From: Nanobdellota archaeon | Lineage (GTDB): Archaea; Nanobdellota; Nanobdellia; Woesearchaeales; JAGLGH01 | Direction: 5' to 3' | NCBI GenBank assembly: GCA_023144115.1 | Contig: JAGLGH010000017.1 | Span: 1-13,888 of the forward strand | Length of the DNA stretch: 13,888 nucleotides | Shown: positions 1 to 6,766 of the stretch, one piece after another | Layout: every line of letters begins with the position of its first letter | How positions within the stretch are numbered: the first letter of the stretch is position 1 | Program-made: the position numbers and the translations under genes | Notes under the pieces: model-generated | Told to the model about the DNA's origin: nothing | Databases searched by the model: none | Seen by the model: the letters and a program-made list of their open reading frames with translations, nothing else

Positions 1-479
1 ATCAGTGGTATTTTATAAGCGTCAGTCGCTGCAAAAACAGCATCCTGCACACACTTTTCTGCATATACACCTCTTGCAGTTATTATTGTTTTATTATTAT
101 CTTCTAATCTATCTTCGATATTTTTCTCATAAGTCCAGCTGATATATGGATAGATTTGACGAATCATAACAAATTTAGATCTATATTTTCCAAAAGATTG
201 TTTTACATGCTTTCCTAATTCAAGTTCAATTTTACTAGGTTTGTGATAATAGAACTTAAATTCATTTGGTTCATCTCTATCACTCGGAAGATCAGCAAAA
301 TACATTATTGCAAATGTATGTTTATTCTTTGCTGCTGCTGTTACACTATCCATCCAGATATCTCTGAATCTGTCTGGTTTCTTTTCAGTTAAATTGCAGT
401 ATGGATGGACTAGCAGATATAGCTCTTTTATCTGGCTATTAGGTTCTTTGAATATTTGTTTCTTTATTTTCTTAAACAT
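1..479 (-). CDS. Partial isochorismatase-like (cysteine hydrolase fold) protein, N-terminal 159 residues
   Basis: An open frame runs from ATG at 479 to the window edge without a stop, so the C-terminus is missing. The protein starts MFKKIKKQIF and is basic at its N-terminus. Residues 19-26 (ELYLLVHP) sit where isochorismatase-fold hydrolases have the first strand ending in a catalytic Asp; here His replaces it. Residues 132-159 (IITARGVYAEKCVQDAVFAA and onward) resemble the family's strand with a G-x-x-x-x-x-C-V-x-x-A nucleophile motif, which would make Cys143 the nucleophile. The middle of the protein is unlike standard members. A TATA box at 501-511 lies 27 nt upstream of the ATG, which supports this start and a leaderless mRNA. 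The family call is an inference from two short motifs; that it is a gene is much surer. Confidence 0.6.
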   Translation of the reverse strand, partial: MFKKIKKQIFKEPNSQIKELYLLVHPYCNLTEKKPDRFRDIWMDSVTAAAKNKHTFAIMYFADLPSDRDEPNEFKFYYHKPSKIELELGKHVKQSFGKYRSKFVMIRQIYPYISWTYEKNIEDRLEDNNKTIITARGVYAEKCVQDAVFAATDAYKIPL

Positions 480-500
480 AAACCAATAGAAATGCTTTTA

Positions 501-511
501 TCTTTAAATAG
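501..511 (-). promoter_or_regulatory. TATA box for the partial minus-strand gene
   Basis: CTATTTAAAGA on the minus strand is centred about 27 nt upstream of the ATG at 479, the distance expected for an archaeal leaderless transcript. Confidence 0.5.
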
Positions 512-542
512 TTAGTTGAAATTTTCTTTGATATTCCTGAAA

Positions 543-1289
543 TCATTTAATATTATTCTTTAAAATATAATCCTCTAAAATATTTATGTTTCTAAAAGCC
601 TCCTTATATTTAGGGTTTAATTCAGTTGCTTTATTTAAATCTTCTCTTGCGCCGTTAAAATCTTCTTTCATAGCCTTAATGTCAGCTCTAGTATTAAATG
701 TAGCTGCAATTAAATGTATTAAATTTCCTGAGTAAATATTCTTATATAATGAGAAGCTTCTTTTGTAATCAAAACCAAAGCTTGCTGTAGTTTCTATAGC
801 TATCTTCTTCTTATCATCATCTAATACCAGTAAGATATGGGAATCATGATATAAAATAGATAAGCTTAAATTGTTTCGCAATCCCAGGCTTGCATATAAT
901 GATGATGATGAGAGACAAATTTCTTTATGTCCAAATAAATTTAAATCTATTGCATCTGTTAACAAAGAATGAGATTTATCAGTTTTTTTAGAAAAAAATG
1001 TTTTAGATTTGATTTTCCATAAGTACTTGAATAAAGCTTTTGCTATTTGATAATCTTCAGAGAATGATTTTTGCTTTATTTTCATATAAGTTCTTAATGT
1101 ATATGAATTAGACTTTATAGCATACCACTTTTTGAAATCTTTATCTAATTCATCAATTTTTGCTGTATAATTATCAATTTGTTCCTCTGTTTCACATCCA
1201 GAAGCTACAAGCAAACCTCTTTCTATAGAATCTTCCCCAGATTTAAGCTTATCAATTACAATCCTTTCTATGTTAATATCATCAGTCAT
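543..1289 (-). CDS. Transglutaminase-like (SirB1-type) protein with C-terminal TPR
   Basis: 248 residues from ATG at 1289. The frame stays open to a TTG at 1385, but the ATG lies 30 nt downstream of a good TATA box and starts a cleaner N-terminus. Residues about 20-50 (ERGLLVASGCETEEQIDNYT) resemble the helical SirB1 N-terminal region. A papain/transglutaminase-type triad can be read as Cys125 (EICLSSSSLYASLGL), His151 (YHDSHILLVL) and Glu166 (IAIETT, where Asp-Pro-Thr is usual). Residues about 201-241 form a TPR-like pair of helices containing DFNGAREDLNKATELNPKYK. Many SirB1-type proteins share this order. Substrate and activity are unknown. No signal peptide or membrane segment is visible, so it is probably cytoplasmic. 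It may be a peptidase-fold or structural protein. Confidence 0.72.
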   Translation of the reverse strand: MTDDINIERIVIDKLKSGEDSIERGLLVASGCETEEQIDNYTAKIDELDKDFKKWYAIKSNSYTLRTYMKIKQKSFSEDYQIAKALFKYLWKIKSKTFFSKKTDKSHSLLTDAIDLNLFGHKEICLSSSSLYASLGLRNNLSLSILYHDSHILLVLDDDKKKIAIETTASFGFDYKRSFSLYKNIYSGNLIHLIAATFNTRADIKAMKEDFNGAREDLNKATELNPKYKEAFRNINILEDYILKNNIK

Positions 1290-1310
1290 ATAAGTTAATT
1301 GAGAATGGGG

Positions 1311-1323
1311 GTAAATATATAAA
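1311..1323 (-). promoter_or_regulatory. TATA box for the transglutaminase-like gene
   Basis: TTTATATATTTAC on the minus strand, with TTTATATA centred about 30 nt upstream of ATG 1289. It lies inside the longer open frame, which argues against the TTG start at 1385. Confidence 0.5.
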
Positions 1324-1362
1324 GATAATGGCTTGTTGCTACTTCTAAATAGTATCCCTTGA

Positions 1363-1491
1363 GACAATATAAACTTCGTCAACAAGTGTTTTGAAAAATA
1401 TGAAGATATCTTTCATCATATATATTCCAAAAGGGTTGATGATGAGAAATTAGCAAAGTTAGCTCGAAAGATTAGGGATGAATCTAGTTAA
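1363..1491 (+). pseudogene. Possible C-terminal remnant of an unidentified gene
   Basis: A stop-bounded frame of 42 codons with no ATG, GTG or TTG in a sensible place ends in TAA at 1491. From 1384 it reads KCFEKYEDIFHHIYSK followed by VDDEKLAKLARKIRDESS, a charged, helix-forming composition typical of a real protein C-terminus. It lies in the gap between two minus-strand genes and partly under the rejected 5' extension of the transglutaminase-like gene. A +1 shift near 1390 would add LRQYKLRQQVF upstream before another stop. I do not recognise a family. It could be a coincidental open frame. Confidence 0.25.
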
Positions 1492-1517
1492 TTAAATATT
1501 CGATTTAATATTCACAA

Positions 1518-2891
1518 TTAATTCCACCAATCTCGCTTTTCATCTGAATTGAATGATATTATGCATTTTTTCTTTAGAAACATGCTAAGCCTATCACTGG
1601 CATTTGGAATACTTGTAGATTTCCATCCCTGGAAATATTCTCCGCAAATCAGTGGTATATTTGAGTCATTGATCCAGACCATGCCACTTTCTGCTTTATC
1701 AGCGATCTTTTTAGCTTTTTCAAAATTTTGCGTCCATATGCTTGTACCAAGACCATATCTTATGCTATTTGCATATTTCATAGCTTTATTTTCATCTTCT
1801 ACTACTAGTAATGAAACAACAGGGCCAAATATCTCATTTTTTACAGATTCAACATCATTATGTTTTAATTTCAATAATGTAGGTTCATAATAAAACCCTT
1901 TTTTATTTATTCTTTTTCCGCCAATTAATAGTTCAGCACCATCTTCTATTGTTTTTTTAATCTGATTATCTACTTTTTGAAGAGCATCTGCAGAGATAAG
2001 AGGAGTTATCTGTTCATTTAATGCTTTTATCTTTTCTATTGCTCTTTCTAAAAATTTTTCTGCGATATCTTTAACAATATATATGCGTTTTATCCTGTCA
2101 CATACTTCTCCAGAATGCAAGAATGCGCCAGAAATAACTCCTGCAAGAGTTTGATCAATGTCGCAATCAGAACATATAATTGCTGAGTCATTGCCTGATA
2201 ATTCAAGGATCAATGGTTTAATTCCAGCATTTTTTATAATCTCATGTCCTGTTTTAATATTGCCTGTATAAACAATTGCATCAACATCAGATTTGATAAG
2301 ATAGCTTCCCTGTTCTGCTCCTCCAATTATAGGAATAAAAATATCTTTGGGCATGTCTTTGCTATTATTGATAATGTCAGCAATAAGCAAGCCAACTTTT
2401 GTTGAATGTTCTGATGGCTTGTATAAGATAGCATTTCCTGTTAAAAGCGCAGGGATAACTGTGATCATAGTCTGCCAGAATGGATAATTCCAGATTCCTA
2501 TCTGAGCAATTACACCTAATGGATAAAACCTGATTTCTGCATCAGATTCTGGAAAAACATCTTTATCTATTGGAAAATCAATGTTGTTTTTCTTTTTGTA
2601 TATATCTATATAATAATCAAATCCATCAATAATGTCAAGAATTCCATCTTCAGTCTCATTTAGATCAAAGCCGCATTCTTCATTTACAGCAGCTGCAATT
2701 TCTTTCTTATGCTTTATTATGTTCTCTTTTATATTCATAAGAATTGAGATTCTTTCTGATTTGGTTTTATCTTGCCATTGCTTTTGGGCTTGTTTTGCTC
2801 TTTTTATTGCTGAGTCTATGTCTTCAGAACTAGTTGGAGTAAATCTTGCTATAATTTCTTCTGTTGCTGGATTTATTGATTCAATTATCAT
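1518..2891 (-). CDS. NAD(P)-dependent aldehyde dehydrogenase
   Basis: 457 residues, close to the usual ALDH superfamily length, oxidising an aldehyde to a carboxylate with NAD(P)+ in the cytoplasm. The N-terminal INPATEEIIARF is typical. Recognisable landmarks are the oxyanion Asn135 (IGIWNYPFWQ), the cofactor-binding Lys158 (YKPSEHS), the general base Glu230 (LELSGN), the catalytic Cys264 (GEVCDR, 34 residues after Glu230 as in the family) and the conserved Glu353 (NEIFGPV). ELSGN replaces the common ELGGK. The C-terminus (FNSDEKRDWWN) carries a short charged tail. The substrate cannot be read from sequence; succinate-semialdehyde or similar is a guess from overall resemblance. The ATG at 2891 follows a TATA box by about 21 nt, so it seems to have its own promoter 51 nt after EF-2. 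Confidence 0.93.
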   Translation of the reverse strand: MIIESINPATEEIIARFTPTSSEDIDSAIKRAKQAQKQWQDKTKSERISILMNIKENIIKHKKEIAAAVNEECGFDLNETEDGILDIIDGFDYYIDIYKKKNNIDFPIDKDVFPESDAEIRFYPLGVIAQIGIWNYPFWQTMITVIPALLTGNAILYKPSEHSTKVGLLIADIINNSKDMPKDIFIPIIGGAEQGSYLIKSDVDAIVYTGNIKTGHEIIKNAGIKPLILELSGNDSAIICSDCDIDQTLAGVISGAFLHSGEVCDRIKRIYIVKDIAEKFLERAIEKIKALNEQITPLISADALQKVDNQIKKTIEDGAELLIGGKRINKKGFYYEPTLLKLKHNDVESVKNEIFGPVVSLLVVEDENKAMKYANSIRYGLGTSIWTQNFEKAKKIADKAESGMVWINDSNIPLICGEYFQGWKSTSIPNASDRLSMFLKKKCIISFNSDEKRDWWN

Positions 2892-2907
2892 TTTTAAATT
2901 ATGTAAA

Positions 2908-2916
2908 TATTTATAA
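2908..2916 (-). promoter_or_regulatory. TATA box for the aldehyde dehydrogenase
   Basis: TTATAAATA on the minus strand is centred about 21 nt upstream of ATG 2891, slightly close for a leaderless start but the only candidate in the 51-nt gap. Confidence 0.45.
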
Positions 2917-2917
2917 G

Positions 2918-2940
2918 AAAAAAAATAAAAGAAAAAAAGT
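2918..2940 (-). terminator. T-rich terminator of the EF-2 operon
   Basis: Directly after the EF-2 stop the minus strand is CTTTTTTTCTTTTATTTTTT and more T. Poly-T without a hairpin is the usual archaeal intrinsic terminator. It runs directly into the TATA box of the next gene. Confidence 0.6.
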
Positions 2941-2942
2941 CC

Positions 2943-5114
2943 TTAAGCTCCTAATTGACTTTCACTAAGGCCTTTCCTTGAGATGATCTGCTTCCTGATC
3001 TTCTGCTGCAGATCTTCTGGCAGCTTTTCAAAGACCTGGTCAACAAGTGATGAGTTTCCCCTTCCACCAGTTGCGCTTCTTAAATCAGAACTCCATCCGA
3101 ACATCTCTCCTACAGGCATCTTTGCCTTGACAACAACAGTTGCTCCTTCCTGCTGCATGTCAAGAAGCTGGCCTCTTTTGTTTGAGATAAGCTTTGATAT
3201 CTCGCCCATGTATTCTGATGGCGCTTCAATCTGCAGAATCTGCAATGGCTCAAGAAGCATTGGTCCTGCTTCCATCATAGCGCCTCTGATACCTTCCCTT
3301 ACTGCGGGGTATGTCTGAGCTGGTCCTCTGTGGATTGCATCTTCATGCAGAGTCATGTCCATAAGCCTGACAAGTACTTTCTGGGTTGGCTCTCTTGCAA
3401 GAGGTCCTTTATTCATGACATCCTCAAATGTATCAAGAATCATCTCGAGAACTTCACCAAGATGCACTTGTCCTCTTGTCTGGTCCATGAAAAGGTTGCC
3501 TTGATAAACTTCTTTTATGCCTTCACCTTCTTTTGTTGTGAAACCAAGATTCACAAACTTGTTCCTTAACTCAAGATCTTTTTTCTTGATCCTCATCTCA
3601 GGAATATCACTGCTTTTGAGAGCATTAGCCACTTCATCTGAAAGAGGCTCTGCGATAAAATAATACTTGTTATGCTTGTTTGGTGACTTTCCTTCAACTT
3701 CAGGAGATTTCTTCATTATGGTCTCCCTGTATACTACAATTGGAGGAGATGTATTGACCATAACACCTTTTTCGCTTCTTATCCTGTTTTCAATCACTTC
3801 AAGATGCAGTTCACCCATGCCGTGAAGCAGGTGCTCTCCTGTCTCCTCGTTAATCTCAACTTTGATGGTAGGATCTTCTTTTGCAACCATTCTCAATACT
3901 TCAATAAGCTTTGGAAGGTCTCCGGGATTCTTTGCTTCAATAGCTTTTGTGATGACTGGATCAAAAATATGGCTTATCTGCTCCATTGGTTCAGTTTGTT
4001 CTAAAGTTATTGATTCTCCAGGATATGCCTTGGCTCCGCAAATACCTATGATGTTCCCTGCTGGAACATTGTCAATAATCTCTTTTTTTGCTCCATTATA
4101 GATATATATCTGCTGAATCCTTGCACTTTGCTTTGCCCTGTTAAGATAGACTTCTGTGCCTCTTTTCATTGTTCCTGAAAAAAGCCTTCCAGCAGCTATC
4201 TCTCCTGCCTGCGGATCTACAACAATCTTTGTGATGACAAAGAAAAGCGGACCATTAGGATTACAGCTAACCAGGGATTTGCCTACTTCACTTTCCATAT
4301 CTCCGTGCCAGATTTTTGGAATCCTGTATGCCTGTGCATCAATTGGGTTTGGAAGATGAGTTATTACCATATTCAGAGCAACCTGATGAAGAGGTGCTTT
4401 TTTTGCAAGCTCTTTGTATTTTTCAGTGCCGTCATAAGCATCGATAATGTCTTTGAATGATAGATTGTGCTCTTTCATGAAAGGGAAAGACATTGCCCAG
4501 TTATGGAATGCTGAACCAAAGGCTACGCTTCCATCCATCACATTTACCTGCCATTTTTCTCCGTATTCAGGAGAGATATCTTTGATAAGCTTGTTTACTT
4601 CACTTATTATCTTGACAAATTTTTCCTGCATCTGTTCAGGTGTAAGCTGAAGCTCTTTCATGAGCCTGTCAACTTTGTTTATGAACAATACTGGTCTTAC
4701 TCTTTCTTTCAATGCCTGCCTCAGAACAGTTTCTGTCTGCGGCATTATGCCTTCTGATGCACAGCATAAGACAATAGCTCCGTCAACAGCGCGCATTGCT
4801 CTTGTTACGTCGCCGCCAAAATCAACATGGCCAGGTGTATCAATCAGATTCACCAGATATTCTTTTTCTTTGAATTCATGCACCATAGATACTGAAGCGG
4901 AATCTATTGTGATGCCTCGCTCTTTCTCATCTTCATGGAAATCTAGAACACATGCTTTTCCTGCAAGTTCCTCGCTCATCATGCCGCAGCCTGCGAGAAG
5001 GTTATCAGAAAATGTTGTTTTTCCATGATCAATGTGAGCGCAAATAGCTATATTCCTAATTTGTGATGGCACTTTATTAAGTCTCATCACCTTATCAACC
5101 ATTTTTTCTCCCAT
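2943..5114 (-). CDS. fusA: Translation elongation factor EF-2
   Basis: 723 residues, full length. This GTPase drives translocation of tRNA and mRNA on the ribosome. G-domain motifs are all present: P-loop AHIDHGKT (26-33), switch I RGITI (66-70), DTPGH (92-96) and NKVD (146-149). Domain II (about 290-380), the G'-less architecture and domains III-V follow in archaeal order. Domain IV carries LHEDAIHRGPAQ, whose His at about 595 is the diphthamide site, so the target of that modification is kept. The start MGEKMVDKVM matches the archaeal N-terminus and is preceded by GGTGAT at 5120-5125, five bases from the ATG. It is last in a five-gene operon, 32 nt after ndk. Confidence 0.97.
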   Translation of the reverse strand: MGEKMVDKVMRLNKVPSQIRNIAICAHIDHGKTTFSDNLLAGCGMMSEELAGKACVLDFHEDEKERGITIDSASVSMVHEFKEKEYLVNLIDTPGHVDFGGDVTRAMRAVDGAIVLCCASEGIMPQTETVLRQALKERVRPVLFINKVDRLMKELQLTPEQMQEKFVKIISEVNKLIKDISPEYGEKWQVNVMDGSVAFGSAFHNWAMSFPFMKEHNLSFKDIIDAYDGTEKYKELAKKAPLHQVALNMVITHLPNPIDAQAYRIPKIWHGDMESEVGKSLVSCNPNGPLFFVITKIVVDPQAGEIAAGRLFSGTMKRGTEVYLNRAKQSARIQQIYIYNGAKKEIIDNVPAGNIIGICGAKAYPGESITLEQTEPMEQISHIFDPVITKAIEAKNPGDLPKLIEVLRMVAKEDPTIKVEINEETGEHLLHGMGELHLEVIENRIRSEKGVMVNTSPPIVVYRETIMKKSPEVEGKSPNKHNKYYFIAEPLSDEVANALKSSDIPEMRIKKKDLELRNKFVNLGFTTKEGEGIKEVYQGNLFMDQTRGQVHLGEVLEMILDTFEDVMNKGPLAREPTQKVLVRLMDMTLHEDAIHRGPAQTYPAVREGIRGAMMEAGPMLLEPLQILQIEAPSEYMGEISKLISNKRGQLLDMQQEGATVVVKAKMPVGEMFGWSSDLRSATGGRGNSSLVDQVFEKLPEDLQQKIRKQIISRKGLSESQLGA

Positions 5115-5119
5115 ATTTT

Positions 5120-5125
5120 ATCACC
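5120..5125 (-). promoter_or_regulatory. Ribosome binding site of EF-2
   Basis: GGTGAT on the minus strand, fully complementary to an archaeal 16S 3' end AUCACC, with five bases to the ATG at 5114. It fixes the start at MGEK rather than the internal Met5. Confidence 0.75.
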
Positions 5126-5146
5126 TTAATTGTTATTTTTTTGTTC

Positions 5147-5638
5147 TTATAAAATAAATGTGTCATGCACTGTCTTAAAGGAATGCATCTCTTCAGGCTT
5201 GAACCATAATTTGATTTCTGTCTCAGCATCTCCCTGATCTGCAGATGCATGGATGATGTTTTTCACTGCAATCTCTTTGTTGTCAGCATAACTGAAGCTT
5301 ACATGGGCAAAATCTCCACGAATTGTGCCTGGAGCTGCTGCTTTTGGCTCAGTTGTGCCTGTAATCTTTCTGACATTTTCGATTGCCTTGATACCTTCTA
5401 TGCACATTGCAACAACAGGACCTTCAGTTATGAAATCAAGCAAAACCTCTCTTACTTTTTCGCCTCTTCTTTCTGCAACGTCTTGAGTATAATGCTGTTT
5501 TGCAAATTCCTTATCAATCCATTGCATCTTCATGCCTATAATCTTAAGGCCTGAATCCTCAAACCTCTGGATTATCTTTCCAACAAGGCATCTCTGCACT
5601 CCGTCAGGTTTTATCAATACAAGAGTTTTTTCAATCAT
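5147..5638 (-). CDS. ndk: Nucleoside diphosphate kinase
   Basis: Transfers the gamma phosphate between nucleoside tri- and diphosphates through a phospho-histidine. From the ATG at 5638 it has 163 residues, within the family range. Motifs are TLVLIKPDGVQR near the N-terminus (Lys10), the QHY region near 48-50, PGTIRGDF (104-110) and the active-site NIIHASAD with His130. The C-terminus is slightly longer than in minimal NDKs. The frame extends three codons to a GTG at 5647, but GGTG at 5645-5648 looks like the Shine-Dalgarno sequence for the ATG, six bases away. The gene overlaps the rpl24e stop by 8 nt (ATGATTGA), which implies translational coupling. Confidence 0.96.
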   Translation of the reverse strand: MIEKTLVLIKPDGVQRCLVGKIIQRFEDSGLKIIGMKMQWIDKEFAKQHYTQDVAERRGEKVREVLLDFITEGPVVAMCIEGIKAIENVRKITGTTEPKAAAPGTIRGDFAHVSFSYADNKEIAVKNIIHASADQGDAETEIKLWFKPEEMHSFKTVHDTFIL

Positions 5639-5846
5639 TCTTGGCACCTTTTTTTGCTGCTGTTTTCACTTTCTTGAGGTCCTGTGCTTCTTTGGTCCAT
5701 TTCACATTCCTTGATTTTCTGCCAAGTTTCAGCATGCCTTTTTCGCATTTTGATGAACAGAAATTAAGGACATTTCCAGTGATCTCAACATACATCTTGC
5801 CAGTTCCTTTTTCAATGTCCTTTCCACAATAATTGCATTTTGTCAT
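5631..5846 (-). CDS. rpl24e: Ribosomal protein eL24 (L24e)
   Basis: 71 residues. A zinc-binding protein of the large ribosomal subunit. The zinc site is C4-x2-C7 and C30-x3-C34 (CNYCGK and NFCSSKCEK), followed by the family signature MLKLGRKSRNVKWT. The lysine-rich tail (KKVKTAAKKGAKND) is slightly longer than in minimal archaeal forms. The ATG lies 2 nt after the rps28e stop, with GGCGAT, one base off the local Shine-Dalgarno sequence, four bases upstream. The 3' end overlaps ndk. Confidence 0.95.
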   Translation of the reverse strand: MTKCNYCGKDIEKGTGKMYVEITGNVLNFCSSKCEKGMLKLGRKSRNVKWTKEAQDLKKVKTAAKKGAKND

Positions 5847-5848
5847 GA

Positions 5849-6130
5849 TTATCGCCTTCTTGAATTCATTTTCTGAGCTTCAATTTCTGTCTCTCTTAAC
5901 ATGAGTACGTCTCCAATTCTGATTGGACCCTTGACATTTCTCCTCAGTATCTTGTTAACATCCCTTCCAGAAAGAACCTTGCATCTTACCTGTTGAGCTT
6001 CTCCTCTTGTTCCAGTCCTGCCTATGACTTCTTCTACTGTTGCGGCAACTGCTGGTGAGAAGTTTACTGCTCCTTTCTGCTGATCTTTGCCTTTCTGGGC
6101 TGTCCTTTTTTGCGGTCTTTCATTAGCCAT
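5849..6130 (-). CDS. rps28e: Ribosomal protein eS28 (S28e) with N-terminal extension
   Basis: 93 residues; archaeal S28e is usually about 70. The small OB-fold core starts near residue 30 (AATVEEVIGRTGTRGE) and ends in the very conserved RRNVKGPIRIGDVLMLRETE. It belongs to the small ribosomal subunit near the mRNA exit. The first 26 residues (MANERPQKRTAQKGKDQQKG and on) are basic and Gln-rich and not part of the usual core. There is no internal Met before the core, and GGTGA at 6137-6141 overlaps the L7Ae stop and precedes this ATG, so the extension is probably real. Confidence 0.95.
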   Translation of the reverse strand: MANERPQKRTAQKGKDQQKGAVNFSPAVAATVEEVIGRTGTRGEAQQVRCKVLSGRDVNKILRRNVKGPIRIGDVLMLRETEIEAQKMNSRRR

Positions 6131-6140
6131 AAGGATTCAC

Positions 6141-6473
6141 CTACTTAGATATCTCTTTGATTATGCTCTGAGCTTCTCCTGCTTCAATGATCACAACGCT
6201 AACAGTCGGAACATCTATTCCTGCTGCTGCTCCAAGCTCTTCTTTTGTTGTCACAGTTATGCATGGAACTTCTTTTTCTTTTGCAAGCAAAGGTATGTGC
6301 ATAACAATCTCAGGCGGATTTGCATCTCCTGCTACAGCAACCAGCTTTGCTGTGCCTCTTTCAAGGGCTTTTGTAACTTCGTTTGTTCCTTTCTTTATCT
6401 TGCCTGTCGCTTTAGCGACTTCTATAGCTTCATATGCTTTTTCAATTGTTTCTTTTGAAACTTCTTCTGCCAT
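6141..6473 (-). CDS. rpl7ae: Ribosomal protein eL8 / kink-turn binding protein L7Ae
   Basis: 110 residues. L7Ae binds kink-turns in 23S rRNA, box C/D and H/ACA guide RNPs and archaeal RNase P RNA. The RNA-binding segment is seen as KGTNEVTKALERG (Gly29, Asn31, Glu32, Lys35), followed by LVAVAGDANPPEIVMHIPLL and the KEELGAAAGI loop that reads the kink-turn. The ATG at 6473 has GGAGG nine bases upstream. It is first in the operon with rps28e, rpl24e, ndk and aef2, with 10 nt to rps28e. Confidence 0.97.
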   Translation of the reverse strand: MAEEVSKETIEKAYEAIEVAKATGKIKKGTNEVTKALERGTAKLVAVAGDANPPEIVMHIPLLAKEKEVPCITVTTKEELGAAAGIDVPTVSVVIIEAGEAQSIIKEISK

Positions 6474-6482
6474 TTTATTATT

Positions 6483-6487
6483 CCTCC
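6483..6487 (-). promoter_or_regulatory. Ribosome binding site of rpl7ae
   Basis: GGAGG on the minus strand, nine bases from ATG 6473; shows that this mRNA has a real leader. Confidence 0.7.
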
Positions 6488-6529
6488 ATGTTTAATCTGT
6501 AAGGTTAGATAGAATCTGCGCCTCACTCA

Positions 6530-6545
6530 CCCATATAAGTATGGG
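6530..6545 (-). promoter_or_regulatory. Inverted repeat in the rpl7ae leader or promoter
   Basis: CCCATA and TATGGG arms around a 4-nt centre. The minus-strand sequence ACTTATATGG across it could itself be a weak TATA box (about 63 nt from the ATG). If transcription starts at the upstream TATA box instead, this becomes a 6-bp hairpin near the 5' end of the leader, flanked by GA on both sides. Confidence 0.4.
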
Positions 6546-6583
6546 GTCATCAATCATTGGTGTTGTTGGTGAATAAGAGGGTG

Positions 6584-6591
6584 TTTATAAA
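6584..6591 (-). promoter_or_regulatory. TATA box of the L7Ae-EF-2 operon
   Basis: TTTATAAA, the better of two TATA candidates upstream of rpl7ae. A start 26 nt downstream (about 6561) would give an 88-nt leader beginning ACCAAUGAUUGAUGA. Confidence 0.5.
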
Positions 6592-6653
6592 TGTTGGGGT
6601 TTGTGATTTGGTTTAGGGGTGATGGTGAGTAATCTTAAAGTCTTCTCTTAACC

Positions 6654-6702
6654 GAAAATCCCACAACATTCTCGAAAATAATACAATTGCCACTTGCCAA
6701 CC
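6654..6702 (+). repeat. 49-bp element, copy A, upstream of dinD1
   Basis: Aligns without gaps to 8829-8877 with 39 of 49 bases identical. Shared blocks are CAACATTC, CGAAAA, TTGCCA and GCCAACC. Two TTGCCA-type hexamers lie 7 bp apart. The copy ends 11 bp before the TATA box of dinD1. With copy B it forms direct repeats around the dinD1-MNT-HEPN segment. Confidence 0.75.
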
Positions 6703-6713
6703 CTGGCTGTGAA

Positions 6714-6724
6714 CTATTTAAACC
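6714..6724 (+). promoter_or_regulatory. TATA box of dinD1
   Basis: CTATTTAAACC, about 48 nt upstream of the ATG; a start near 6745 leaves room for the GGAGG at 6753-6757. Confidence 0.5.
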
Positions 6725-6752
6725 CCCTAGAGATATTTCTAAATAAATTGAA

Positions 6753-6757
6753 GGAGG
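6753..6757 (+). promoter_or_regulatory. Ribosome binding site of dinD1
   Basis: GGAGG nine bases before ATG 6767. Confidence 0.65.
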
Positions 6758-6766
6758 CTATCTAAA

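Noticed and set aside
1290..1385. Extension of the transglutaminase-like protein to a TTG at 1385
   Set aside because: The TATA box for the ATG at 1289 is inside it and the start would be TTG without a ribosome site.
1549..1890. Plus-strand open frame of 113 codons
   Set aside because: Shadow of the aldehyde dehydrogenase gene, whose motifs are clear on the minus strand.
4660..5028. Plus-strand open frame of 122 codons
   Set aside because: Lies opposite the EF-2 G domain; no start signal or family resemblance.
6087..6495. Plus-strand open frames over rpl7ae
   Set aside because: Cys/Phe- or Ser/Thr-rich shadow frames antisense to a clear L7Ae gene.
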